Below the pieces are notes generated by a model. The model was not told where the DNA came from. It worked only from the letters and a program-made list of their open reading frames with translations, and made no database searches. A stretch of 59,781 bases of DNA from CAVVIO01 sp963748095 (lineage in GTDB: Bacteria > Bacteroidota > Bacteroidia > Bacteroidales > UBA10428): the NCBI GenBank assembly GCA_963748095.1, contig CAVVIO010000004.1, forward strand, positions 1 through 59,781. Direction: 5' to 3'. The stretch's first letter is position 1. The number at the start of each line of letters is the position of its first letter. Shown here one piece after another: positions 7,225-16,019 of this stretch. The position numbers and the translations under genes were made by a program.

Positions 7225-9276
7225 ATGCATAAAATTTTCATTCTTCGTTCATCAGTCCTCCTGTCAGTTATTTTCATCATAACTTTAACCGCACAGGTAT
7301 TACAAGCGCAGGAACCAGTTGAAGTAAAACGCTCGGAAGAAAAAGTAGTGATAGGCGGTGATGTTTTCTATATCCATACTGTACAGAAAGGCCAAACGCT
7401 GTTTTCTATCAGCCGTGCCTATGGGGTAACCGAACAGGACATTGCCGCAGCCAACCCGAATGTGGTATTGGAAGTTATTAAACCCGGTCAGGTTCTGAAA
7501 ATACCGGTTGTCACCAAAGCGCCCGAACTAAGTGAAAATTATTTTGGACTGTCGAAAAAAGATTTTATTTATCATAAGGTAAAATCCAAGGAAACTGTGT
7601 ACTCCCTGACACGAAAATATAATATATCAAAGGAAATCCTATACAAATTTAATCCCGGAACAGAAAGCGGACTCCAGGCAGATCAGGAAATTAGAATTCC
7701 AAAGAAAAGAGTGCTTTCAAAAATCGAAAAATTACTTCCGGAACAGGATGACAGGTTTATATATTACGAATTAAAGCCTAAAGATACCCTATATTCTCTT
7801 TCACAAAAGTATGGCGTAAGCGTTGCCGACATTATTAACAGTAATGAAGAACTGAGATGGGGCCCAAAATCCGGACAAATTATCCGCATACCGAAAAAAC
7901 CTTTGGCGCTGCTTGACAGTCTGCAACTGGTCCGGCTCGACTCTCTCAAGCTTGATTCGCTGAAATCGGCTTTCAGGTATAGTGCAAATCAATGCGATTC
8001 CATTTCGCAATTTTTCAAAAAATCAACTATCAATGTAGCTGTATTATTACCTTTTTTCAGTGATTATTACGAACAAATGCCCAAACCGGAGTACGGTGAA
8101 GATCCCGACACCACCCAACCTGTGGAACCCGTCTATGCACAGGATATAAACAAGGGTCGAAATATACTTGAATTTTACGAAGGCGCCCTTATTGCAGTCG
8201 ACTCCCTCAAAAAAACCGGTTTGAATATCAATCTGATGGTATTCGACACAAAAAGGGATACGAATGTGGTACAACAGATACTGAGTGGATTCGAATATGT
8301 GAAACCCGACCTGATGATTGGGCCGGTTTATCCTGAAGAGTTGAAAATTGCAGCAAATTTTGCTCTTGAAAATAAAATTACTATAATTTCACCTTTGTCA
8401 TCAAGCAATGTTGCCCTGGAACACAATCCATATATTTACAAAGTAATGCCATCTATGGATGATGAACTATACCTTAGTTCAGAATACCTGGCACAGTTTT
8501 ATCAGCAAAATATCGTCTTATTGCATAATGAAGATACTTTGGGAATGAAAAAAATTGATAAATTCCGAAAGGATCTTTTTTCTCATTTTTCCAAAGATTC
8601 AACGATGAATGAAGCTGTATATAAAGAAGTACTTTACAACGATACCATAAACAATAACCTGGAACAATCACTTGCTCCCAACCGGAAAAATGTTGTTATA
8701 GTTGTGTCGAACGATGAAGCTTATGTAAGTGATGTGCTTACCAACCTGAATACCGACCTTAAGCACTATAATATCACTGTTATCGGATTACCATCTTGGC
8801 AGAATTTTCAGAAAATAAAGATGGAATACTTTCACGATCTGGAAGTCACATTGTATACACCTTTTTATGTAGATTATTCTGACACGTTAACAAAAAAAAT
8901 CATCCGTAAATTCAGAAAATTATACCGTTATGAGCCTTACCGCAAAACTTCAAGAGGCTATATTTATGGATTTTTAGGTTATGACGTTGCCTGGTATTTT
9001 ATGCGCGCAGTAGAGTTATATGGCAGTTCCTGTACAAATTGCATAGGCAACTTCCACCCCCACATGTTATTATCGAAATACAACTATACCACAAGTGATT
9101 ACGATTATGGGCACGAAAATACCTCCATTAGTTTTATACAGTATCAGAAAAATTTTAAGATTACAAAGCTGAATTACAGGTTTAAATTCACCCCTGACCA
9201 GTTGCGGATATCCGAAAAACGTGATACCATTCCCATATCACCACCACCACCTGCTGGTGAAATGGAGTTACCTTAG
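7225..9276 (+). CDS. Periplasmic LysM-repeat protein with a type 1 periplasmic-binding fold
   Basis: The better start is the ATG at 7225, because it places a clean signal peptide (MHKIFILRSS... ending VLQAQ) at the N-terminus; an in-frame ATG at 7189 would add 12 polar residues. Three LysM modules follow (FYIHTVQKGQTLFSISRAYG, IYHKVKSKETVYSLTRKYN and IYYELKPKDTLYSLSQKYG; about residues 50-225 of the 683-residue protein), each ending in an I-P-(K/V) strand, so the protein should bind peptidoglycan. After a linker rich in L-D-S repeats, about 400 residues (from VAVLLPFFSDYY) resemble amino-acid-type ABC substrate-binding proteins, with DLMIGPVYPEE and ITIISPLSSSN. It therefore looks like a cell-wall-anchored sensor or binding protein. 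Its ligand is unknown. It ends with a 4-base convergent overlap with the receiver gene. Confidence 0.82.
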   Translation: MHKIFILRSSVLLSVIFIITLTAQVLQAQEPVEVKRSEEKVVIGGDVFYIHTVQKGQTLFSISRAYGVTEQDIAAANPNVVLEVIKPGQVLKIPVVTKAPELSENYFGLSKKDFIYHKVKSKETVYSLTRKYNISKEILYKFNPGTESGLQADQEIRIPKKRVLSKIEKLLPEQDDRFIYYELKPKDTLYSLSQKYGVSVADIINSNEELRWGPKSGQIIRIPKKPLALLDSLQLVRLDSLKLDSLKSAFRYSANQCDSISQFFKKSTINVAVLLPFFSDYYEQMPKPEYGEDPDTTQPVEPVYAQDINKGRNILEFYEGALIAVDSLKKTGLNINLMVFDTKRDTNVVQQILSGFEYVKPDLMIGPVYPEELKIAANFALENKITIISPLSSSNVALEHNPYIYKVMPSMDDELYLSSEYLAQFYQQNIVLLHNEDTLGMKKIDKFRKDLFSHFSKDSTMNEAVYKEVLYNDTINNNLEQSLAPNRKNVVIVVSNDEAYVSDVLTNLNTDLKHYNITVIGLPSWQNFQKIKMEYFHDLEVTLYTPFYVDYSDTLTKKIIRKFRKLYRYEPYRKTSRGYIYGFLGYDVAWYFMRAVELYGSSCTNCIGNFHPHMLLSKYNYTTSDYDYGHENTSISFIQYQKNFKITKLNYRFKFTPDQLRISEKRDTIPISPPPPAGEMELP

Positions 9277-9761
9277 AAAATATGACGATTATAAAGCATT
9301 ACCAGCGTAATAAGAGACAAAAGCACAACTCCGAGAGATAATATTAATTGCTTTTGCAACCGTTGGGATTTTTCCATTTTGCTTCGGAATTGAAGGATTT
9401 TCTCAACCCTCGACATAAGATTACTCAATGCAAATTTCGATTTAATGATGTAATCGGCAGCTCCCCATTTTATAGCTTCCACCACCAACGCGATATCATT
9501 TTTTGAAGACAGAAAGATAAACTCTGTTGACGGAAATTTCATCCTGGTATTTTTCATAATTTCCAGCCCGTTGAGGTCATCATCCAGTTCGTATTCGAGT
9601 ATTACAAGATCAGGATGCTGCTTCATGGCAGCAAGGGATTGTTTGGCTTCTGAGAAGGTCAGAATATTTTTAAGATTAAACGCTTGCAGTGCATTCACCA
9701 CAAGATGACGATAGTTCTTATTTTTATCGATAACAAAGATTAACGGTTCTTTTTTTTTCAT
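9273..9761 (-). CDS. Orphan receiver-domain protein with C-terminal membrane anchor, phospho-site Asp replaced by Glu
   Basis: Residues 6-125 form a CheY-like receiver domain. The usual landmarks are partly changed: the acidic pair is reduced to Asp12 (FVIDKN), the phospho-acceptor position in DLVILEYEL is Glu56 instead of Asp, Ser85 takes the Thr/Ser place, and Lys107 (YIIKS) is kept. A basic amphipathic stretch at 118-137 leads to one membrane helix at about 138-157 and a five-residue tail. There is no DNA-binding or enzyme output domain and no neighbouring histidine kinase. Glu at the acceptor often mimics the phosphorylated state, so the domain may be locked in one form and act as a docking platform at the inner membrane. 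Its 3' end overlaps that of the LysM gene by 4 bases. Confidence 0.8.
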   Translation of the reverse strand: MKKKEPLIFVIDKNKNYRHLVVNALQAFNLKNILTFSEAKQSLAAMKQHPDLVILEYELDDDLNGLEIMKNTRMKFPSTEFIFLSSKNDIALVVEAIKWGAADYIIKSKFALSNLMSRVEKILQFRSKMEKSQRLQKQLILSLGVVLLSLITLVMLYNRHIF

Positions 9762-9829
9762 GCTTTAACGTCAAGGTTTATGTCGGATTTTCGAATTAAA
9801 ATTACAAATAAGTGAAAAAAATCCAGCGC

Positions 9830-11185
9830 TTAATCCGTTAGTTTTTGATTAAAGCGCTTAATATACATATTAACGTCAAATTTACGGTTACAACCGGAAC
9901 GATTCATATAACGAATTTTTCCAAATACCTGACGCTCAGACCATGCGTGATCGTGCACTCCTCCGACAGACCAGGCGCAACCTGCATAACCGTTCGGATC
10001 CCTGCCATCGAGTTCGTACTTGTCATTCAGGTACAAAGCTGTTTGCAAAGCTGTGGATGGATCCTTACTCCATTCCAGAATCTTCTTTGCCCAATACATG
10101 CGTAAATAACTATGCATCTTCCCGGTAATAATCATTTCCGTTTGTGCTGCATTCCAAAGTTCATCATGCGTAGCAGCCTTTTCAAGTTCATCCGAAGTAT
10201 AAATATAATCATGTGGATCATCTGCATGTTCTGACAGGGTACGTTTTGCCCAGTCCGGAAATCCTTCATACGAATCGTAATACGGATTGTAATAACAGAA
10301 ATTTTCTGCCAGTTCACGACGGATAACCAATTGCTCCAGAAATGCTTTTTTATTCTCCGACGGGAAAACCTTTTCAAGAATTTCAATAGCTACCCGTTGT
10401 GAAGATATCTGACCGAAATGAAGATACGGAGATAAATCGGACTGAGCATACTCATTGGGATCGTTTCCGAAACGTACGTACCTGTGTAAACCGGCAATCA
10501 TGAAAGATTCAAGCATCTTTTTTGCTGCTTCTTCTCCCGGTATTATCCAACGAACCGGTTTTACTTCCTTGTTGGTTACTAATCCTGAATATAACTGATC
10601 CCAGTTGTTGACAGGAGAAAATTCCGAATGATGCTTTTGAGGCTCCAATTCGGGAAATACATCGAAAAACTCGGGTAACAAACGGTTAATTTTCGGCCGA
10701 ATGGTGTAGGCACCATATTCCGGTTTTAGTGAAGCAACCCAGCAGGGAACAATATTATGTGCATCTACCTCATATACAGTCTTTCCTGATTTTTCTACAA
10801 CTTCATTTTTCCATTGACGCTTAATTTTTAAAGGGTCAAACTCGGTAACCAGGCAATCAGCATCCATTTTCATTGTAAAGTCTGTTATCTCCTGTGGAGG
10901 GTAACCCGACAACATATAAAACGGAATGTTCAGATCAGTTAATTTTTTTTCGACCTGTTGTAAACCATTCAGCATAAAATCGTAGTGCCGGAATGTTGCC
11001 CCAGGAAAATCGGGAGAAAGTGCAAATGTTACAATCAGAATTTTACCTTTATCCTCAGCAAGTTGTCGTGCAAATAACAGTGCCCAGTTATCATTTACCC
11101 GCTGATCGCGGCTCATCCAGTAAATGACCGGCCCCTTACCGGCATTACCATCATTAATTTTTCTGATCCTGCGTGAATTGATCAT
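9830..11185 (-). CDS. Class II CPD deoxyribodipyrimidine photolyase
   Basis: This flavoenzyme uses blue light to split cyclobutane pyrimidine dimers in DNA. The 451-residue protein starts its antenna domain with IYWMSRDQRVNDNWALL, a sequence typical of class II photolyases (the type also found in animals and plants). The FAD-binding half has SDLSPYLHFGQISSQRVA, a tryptophan-rich helical region (LWNAAQTEMIITGKMHSYLRMYWAKK), and ELDGRDPNGYAGCAWSVGGVHDHAW near the end (quoted in parts). The NRKFDVNMYIKRF tail is also family-typical. It is 10 bases upstream-to-downstream from pgl and may be read with zwf-pgl. Presence suggests light exposure of the organism or its ancestors. Confidence 0.92.
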   Translation of the reverse strand: MINSRRIRKINDGNAGKGPVIYWMSRDQRVNDNWALLFARQLAEDKGKILIVTFALSPDFPGATFRHYDFMLNGLQQVEKKLTDLNIPFYMLSGYPPQEITDFTMKMDADCLVTEFDPLKIKRQWKNEVVEKSGKTVYEVDAHNIVPCWVASLKPEYGAYTIRPKINRLLPEFFDVFPELEPQKHHSEFSPVNNWDQLYSGLVTNKEVKPVRWIIPGEEAAKKMLESFMIAGLHRYVRFGNDPNEYAQSDLSPYLHFGQISSQRVAIEILEKVFPSENKKAFLEQLVIRRELAENFCYYNPYYDSYEGFPDWAKRTLSEHADDPHDYIYTSDELEKAATHDELWNAAQTEMIITGKMHSYLRMYWAKKILEWSKDPSTALQTALYLNDKYELDGRDPNGYAGCAWSVGGVHDHAWSERQVFGKIRYMNRSGCNRKFDVNMYIKRFNQKLTD

Positions 11186-11194
11186 AAATGAAAT

Positions 11195-11932
11195 TTATAA
11201 TAATTGAGCTGCCTGTTTATCAAGATACCAGTCGAACGTACCTTTCAGCGGTTTGACAAAATTGGCCGGATAAACTTTTGCTTCAGGTAATTCATGTATG
11301 ATCTCATGAACTATTTGTTTCTTAGCTGCTCCTGTTACAAGGAAAGTTATCCGGTTAGCATTCAGTAAAACATTTCCTGTTAAAGTTACTCTTTTTTGCC
11401 CCGTTCCGGGATGGATGGCTACGGCACAACTTTCTTTGACATATAACAGATTCAACTGATCAGGAAAAATAGAAGCTGTATGTCCGTCTTCTCCCAGGCC
11501 CAGAAATATCCAGTCGAATGCCGGGTATCCATTTTGAGCAGGTAAACCGGCTGATAATTCCACTGCATACCTTTCAGCCTCTTTGCCGGGATCTGCTTCA
11601 CCCCTTATGCGATGAATGTTCGATTCAGGGAAATGTAATGGCTTAAGAAGGTACTTATGAGTCATACCAAAATTACTTTCCCTGTCATCTTTGGGAACAC
11701 ATCGCTCATCTACCCAGAAAAGATGTACTTTTTCCCAGTCGACAGGATAAGGATGAATCTGGTTGTATGTCGCCAGGTGCTTGAAAAAAGCTACCGGAGT
11801 ACTTCCCCCTGATAAAGCTATATTTATCCGGGAATGAGTAGTCACTTTTTCCCTTACAAACCGCCCGAACTCTTCAACAAGGGCTTCCGCCACATATTCG
11901 GGAGACTGGTATATTTTTAATGTTGGTTTCAT
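11195..11932 (-). CDS. pgl: 6-phosphogluconolactonase
   Basis: Pgl hydrolyses 6-phosphogluconolactone, the second step of the oxidative pentose phosphate pathway. The protein shows the NagB-like sugar-phosphate isomerase fold: INIALSGGSTPVAFFKHLA, VDWEKVHLFWVDERCVP, SNFGMTHKYLL, and DWIFLGLGEDGHTASIFP, which holds the catalytic His. I place the start at the ATG at 11932 (MKPTLKIYQ), 4 bases after the zwf stop; an ATG at 11947 would overlap zwf by 11 bases and add five residues. The gene follows zwf directly, so substrate and product enzymes are co-expressed, and it is followed by the photolyase after 9 bases. Confidence 0.92.
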   Translation of the reverse strand: MKPTLKIYQSPEYVAEALVEEFGRFVREKVTTHSRINIALSGGSTPVAFFKHLATYNQIHPYPVDWEKVHLFWVDERCVPKDDRESNFGMTHKYLLKPLHFPESNIHRIRGEADPGKEAERYAVELSAGLPAQNGYPAFDWIFLGLGEDGHTASIFPDQLNLLYVKESCAVAIHPGTGQKRVTLTGNVLLNANRITFLVTGAAKKQIVHEIIHELPEAKVYPANFVKPLKGTFDWYLDKQAAQLL

Positions 11933-11936
11933 ATTT

Positions 11937-13466
11937 TTATAATTCACAAAAGATTCCGTCGTTAGATAAATTTTTGCAGGGATACCGCCATGTCATCCGG
12001 GGATCGTCAATAAGATCATCTGCTATTTTAGGCCCCCAGGTACCGGAAGGATAGCCGTATATCTGTATATCAGAATTATTTTCCCAGGTCTTTAAAATGG
12101 GATCGATAAAATCCCATGCTTCCTCTACGGCATCTCCCCTGGCATACAATGTTGAATCGCCCTGCATACAATCCAGCAACAACCGCTGGTATGCTTCCGG
12201 TAATTCTCCTTCGGCCAAATCGGAATAATGAAAATCCATATTTACATCCTGTACCCGGAATCCTGCACCAGGGATTTTCATTCCAAATTTAAATAAAATA
12301 CCTTCATCCGGTTGTATGCGAATAACTAACTGGTTGTCGGAATTAAAACTTGTTTCATCGAAACAAAACAATTTATGCGGAGTAGCTTTAAAGTGAATAA
12401 CTATCTCAGAAACCCTTGTAGGTAAACGCTTTCCGGTACGAATATAAAACGGCACCCCACCCCAGCGCCAGTTGTCGATAAATAATTTAAGTGCTACATA
12501 CGTTTCCGTACGCGAATCGGGAGATACACCTTTTTCATTACGATAAGAAACTGCCTTTTCACCCCTGATAGTCGCATCGGTATATTGCCCACGAATAACA
12601 TTTTTTGCAATTTCTTTAGGACGGTATCTGCGTAACGACTGAAATACCTTCAGTGTTTCATTTCTGATGCCATACGAATTTATGACCGTTGGTGGTTCCA
12701 TGGCTACCAGTCCTACCAGTTGCAACAGGTGATTTTGAACCATATCTCTCAATGCACCGGATTTATCATAGTAGCCTCCTCTGCTTTCCACGCCGATACT
12801 TTCAGCAGCAGTAATCTCCACATGATGGATATAGTTACGGTTCCACAGAGGCTCAAATATGCCGTTTGAAAATCGGGTCACCATCACATTTTGCACAGTT
12901 TCCTTTCCAAGATAGTGATCTATACGATAAATCTGATCTTCCCTGAAATATTCCAATAATTTTTTATTTAAATGTTTGGCCGATGCCAGGTCATATCCAA
13001 AAGGTTTTTCGACAATCAGTCTTTTCCATCCTTTACCCTGATTACCGGTAAGTCCCTGTTGGTGCAGTCCCATCGGGATAATTTCGTACAAACTGGGAGG
13101 TGTAGCCAGATAAAATATTGCATTTCCTGTACCTCCCGTAGCATTATCGAGGTCCTGAAATTTTTCTTTTAAACGGACATAATCGTTTGGGTCCTGTGTT
13201 TTAAGAGGAAGGTAATTCAGCCGCTTTAAAAATGTTTGGATAAGTTCTTTCTCTCCTGCCTCATCAGCCTCTTTCTCTAATTCAAATTTCATACGTTCCC
13301 TGAACTGATCATCTGAAATTTCAGTCCGGCCAATGCCCAAAACCGCAAACTTGTCGGGTAACCATTTTTGTTTTTCGAGGGCAAACAACCCTGGAATAAG
13401 TTTTCGTTTGGTTAAATCGCCCGATGCACCGAATATGATTAAAATATGATTATCCTGTACTTTCAT
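11937..13466 (-). CDS. zwf: Glucose-6-phosphate 1-dehydrogenase
   Basis: Zwf oxidises glucose 6-phosphate to 6-phosphogluconolactone with NADP+ (or NAD+), giving reducing power. The 509-residue protein has the coenzyme-binding IIFGASGDLTKRKLIPGLF at the N-terminus, the catalytic signature RIDHYLGKETVQN with its His and Lys at about 183-195, and the family sequences VEKPFGYD and RTGKRLPTR. Length is usual. It heads a zwf-pgl unit; the 6-phosphogluconate dehydrogenase gene that often joins this set is not in the window. The 120 bases upstream (13467-13586) should hold its promoter, but I found no clear box there. Confidence 0.95.
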   Translation of the reverse strand: MKVQDNHILIIFGASGDLTKRKLIPGLFALEKQKWLPDKFAVLGIGRTEISDDQFRERMKFELEKEADEAGEKELIQTFLKRLNYLPLKTQDPNDYVRLKEKFQDLDNATGGTGNAIFYLATPPSLYEIIPMGLHQQGLTGNQGKGWKRLIVEKPFGYDLASAKHLNKKLLEYFREDQIYRIDHYLGKETVQNVMVTRFSNGIFEPLWNRNYIHHVEITAAESIGVESRGGYYDKSGALRDMVQNHLLQLVGLVAMEPPTVINSYGIRNETLKVFQSLRRYRPKEIAKNVIRGQYTDATIRGEKAVSYRNEKGVSPDSRTETYVALKLFIDNWRWGGVPFYIRTGKRLPTRVSEIVIHFKATPHKLFCFDETSFNSDNQLVIRIQPDEGILFKFGMKIPGAGFRVQDVNMDFHYSDLAEGELPEAYQRLLLDCMQGDSTLYARGDAVEEAWDFIDPILKTWENNSDIQIYGYPSGTWGPKIADDLIDDPRMTWRYPCKNLSNDGIFCEL

Positions 13467-13586
13467 AAATTTAAATCTGATTTTATATACTTGCTAACTG
13501 TAAGGTTAAACATTATAAGCAGCACATTGTTGATTTGGATTTTATATTTACTTTTTTTGTTATATATAATTCCCCTCACAAATAAA

Positions 13587-15812
13587 TCAATCAATATTTT
13601 TTTGCCTGTTTGAATTCACAAACAGTATATCACCAATCTCTTCGTACCCGGTAAACATATCAAAATCCCGTCGTATCTGTTCTTCGCGGAAACCCACCAC
13701 CGTAAGTGCTGCCTCTTTTGACAGCGAATTGATGTGTTCCTTGGTGTTTACATTCTCTTCGATTTTAATAATTTCAATATTTTTCGGAGATATTGGCAAC
13801 CTTCCGGTTTGGATCAGATCGAGAAGTCTTTGTCGTGTAGAATCCAGTTCCTGTTCCCTGCAAATTTCAAATATTTTAATTTTACCCTTTCTCCAATCGT
13901 GATGTGCCAGGATAATATAACTAAGCAGGATCATGAGGTTAGAATTCTCAAAATCGTGACTCCTGATCCAGACATGTATTCCATGCTTGTAAACAGTATT
14001 ACGACGCGAAGAACCGAGAACGCAGATATCAAGATCTCCGGCTTTCACAAGTGAAATATTATCAGCAATCTGTTTCAGGTTATCCGGATTATCTTTATCA
14101 AACTCGAATAAGATCATATTATTCTCCATACCTGATATACTCGGCAATTGAATCACCTGGGCAATTGCCGAAGTATAGGAAGGGGAGATCAGGGTATCGA
14201 TGTATACATTGCTCTTACCATTCGAAAGGTCGATCAGTTTACTCAGAATCTCACGAGCATATTGGCTCGATGCTTTCGAATAATAATCGAGTATCAGATG
14301 AATATAGGTTCCGAAACCATACCGGTCCGATATCCATGTCATCAAACGGAAAGCTTTATCCCGATCGAAAGAACTGTCGGTTACACATACCGTGGATGGT
14401 CTCCATTTATTTTCAACAGAAGCTTTTTTTGCCTTTTGATTGAAAACCTGTATATGACGGCTTAACTGAAATACCGCAGCCTGAAAAATAGATGACATTC
14501 CTCCCCGGTCTTTATGAATATGACTTACCAGCGTATAAATCAGTCCCATTAATATGATAGCCGCTATGGCATAAGTAGGATTCATTTTAAACATGAGAAA
14601 CAGGCACATTAAAAATCCCACAAGGGAAATATACCAGCGCGATTTAAATACAGGACGATAAGACGGATCAGCACCAAAATGATACAGAAATGAAATCAGT
14701 GAGATGGATCCGTAAGTAACCATGAAAAACATAGAGATAACCTGGGCAACAACATCCACACTACCCATTGCAACAAAGACAAATGCAATCAGACAAGTGA
14801 TAATAGATGCATTATAAGGTTCATTGGTTTTTCCTTTTCCTTTTGCAAGAAATGAATTCAGTCTTTTCAGTGGAAATGATTTATCAATACTTAATGCCTG
14901 TAGGGTCCTGGGAGCTACCATTACGGATCCCAGGGCAGATGATAAGGTAGAGGCTGCTAATCCCAACGGAACAATAACCGGCCCAAAAATGGCAATTTTA
15001 CTCATGATGAGTTGATTATTTACCAGATCTTCCGGACTTGCTGAGATGGCTAACTTCCAGCTGATAAATAAATAAACGATAAATCCTATGATAGTTGCCG
15101 CAATGGTCCCAAATGGTATTGATTTCGCAGGGTTCTTCAGATCTCCGGAAAGGCCAACTCCGGCAGTCATTCCGGTAAAAGCGGGAAAACAGATAGCAAA
15201 AACCACAAAAAAAGAAGTTCCCAAATTACCCGATGAACTATGAAAAAGATTTACTTGATTTGTAAGCGCATAATCGGTTTTTCCAAGAAAAAACAATATT
15301 AAAGACAGAAATAAAATGCTTATAACGATATATAACGCTTTCATTCCCAAATTAGCCCCTCTTCTTAATATTAAAATTGATAATAGTATCATGGAAGGGA
15401 TACTAATAACTTGTCTGGGAAGTAAAATGCCCAACTTATCATGCATAAAATTAAAAAACGGCTCAAAGGCTTCCGTAAAGGCTATGACGTAAAATGCAAC
15501 GCTGATAGCCTGTGAAAAGTAAAGTGCAATACCAATAGTAGCCCCGATGTTCAATCCAAAAGAACGTGAAATAATAAAATATTCTCCACCTCCCTCTACA
15601 CGCTGATTGGTTGCTATCTCGGATAAAGCCAGGGCTGTAGGTATTGTAACCAAGTGACCGATAATAATTATCCCTATAACACCGACAAAGCCTACAGTAC
15701 CAACTGCATATCCAAACCGAAGGAAAAGTATAGCGCCCAGAATGGTTGATATGGCAGTGAGAAATACAGGAGCAGTTCCAAAACTCTTTACATGGGTGGT
15801 GGTTGTATCCAT
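13587..15812 (-). CDS. APC-superfamily transporter, SLC12-like (cation-chloride cotransporter type)
   Basis: The 741-residue protein has about 12 membrane helices in residues 10-430, followed by a soluble domain of about 300 residues. The first helices read FGTAPVFLTAISTILGAILF and RFGYAVG, then EGGGEYFIISRSFG, and FPAFTGMTAGVGLSGDLKNP with TIAATIIGFIVY; these match the SLC12 branch of amino acid/polyamine/cation transporters. The cytosolic tail contains RPSTVCVTDSSFDR and a second alpha/beta region, as in prokaryotic relatives of Na-K-Cl cotransporters. It could move chloride with cations or amino acids; the substrate is not resolved. The gene is alone on its strand between zwf and the ankyrin gene, which is divergent from it. 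Confidence 0.8.
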   Translation of the reverse strand: MDTTTTHVKSFGTAPVFLTAISTILGAILFLRFGYAVGTVGFVGVIGIIIIGHLVTIPTALALSEIATNQRVEGGGEYFIISRSFGLNIGATIGIALYFSQAISVAFYVIAFTEAFEPFFNFMHDKLGILLPRQVISIPSMILLSILILRRGANLGMKALYIVISILFLSLILFFLGKTDYALTNQVNLFHSSSGNLGTSFFVVFAICFPAFTGMTAGVGLSGDLKNPAKSIPFGTIAATIIGFIVYLFISWKLAISASPEDLVNNQLIMSKIAIFGPVIVPLGLAASTLSSALGSVMVAPRTLQALSIDKSFPLKRLNSFLAKGKGKTNEPYNASIITCLIAFVFVAMGSVDVVAQVISMFFMVTYGSISLISFLYHFGADPSYRPVFKSRWYISLVGFLMCLFLMFKMNPTYAIAAIILMGLIYTLVSHIHKDRGGMSSIFQAAVFQLSRHIQVFNQKAKKASVENKWRPSTVCVTDSSFDRDKAFRLMTWISDRYGFGTYIHLILDYYSKASSQYAREILSKLIDLSNGKSNVYIDTLISPSYTSAIAQVIQLPSISGMENNMILFEFDKDNPDNLKQIADNISLVKAGDLDICVLGSSRRNTVYKHGIHVWIRSHDFENSNLMILLSYIILAHHDWRKGKIKIFEICREQELDSTRQRLLDLIQTGRLPISPKNIEIIKIEENVNTKEHINSLSKEAALTVVGFREEQIRRDFDMFTGYEEIGDILFVNSNRQKNID

Positions 15813-16019
15813 TGGTAATATATAATGTAAGTGTTAAACGCTAATATAACAAAACAAGGAATGCTTTAAAAATTTTTAAAGAGTAAAAAAATGCAAATTG
15901 AAAATAAACTTTTTAATGTTCAAACCGGGCAGATAACAGCAAATTTTCTTTATTTTACAATTTTCAGAAATATTATTTTTCCGCTTAACCCAATATTAAA
16001 CCTGTTTGAAGGAATAAGA

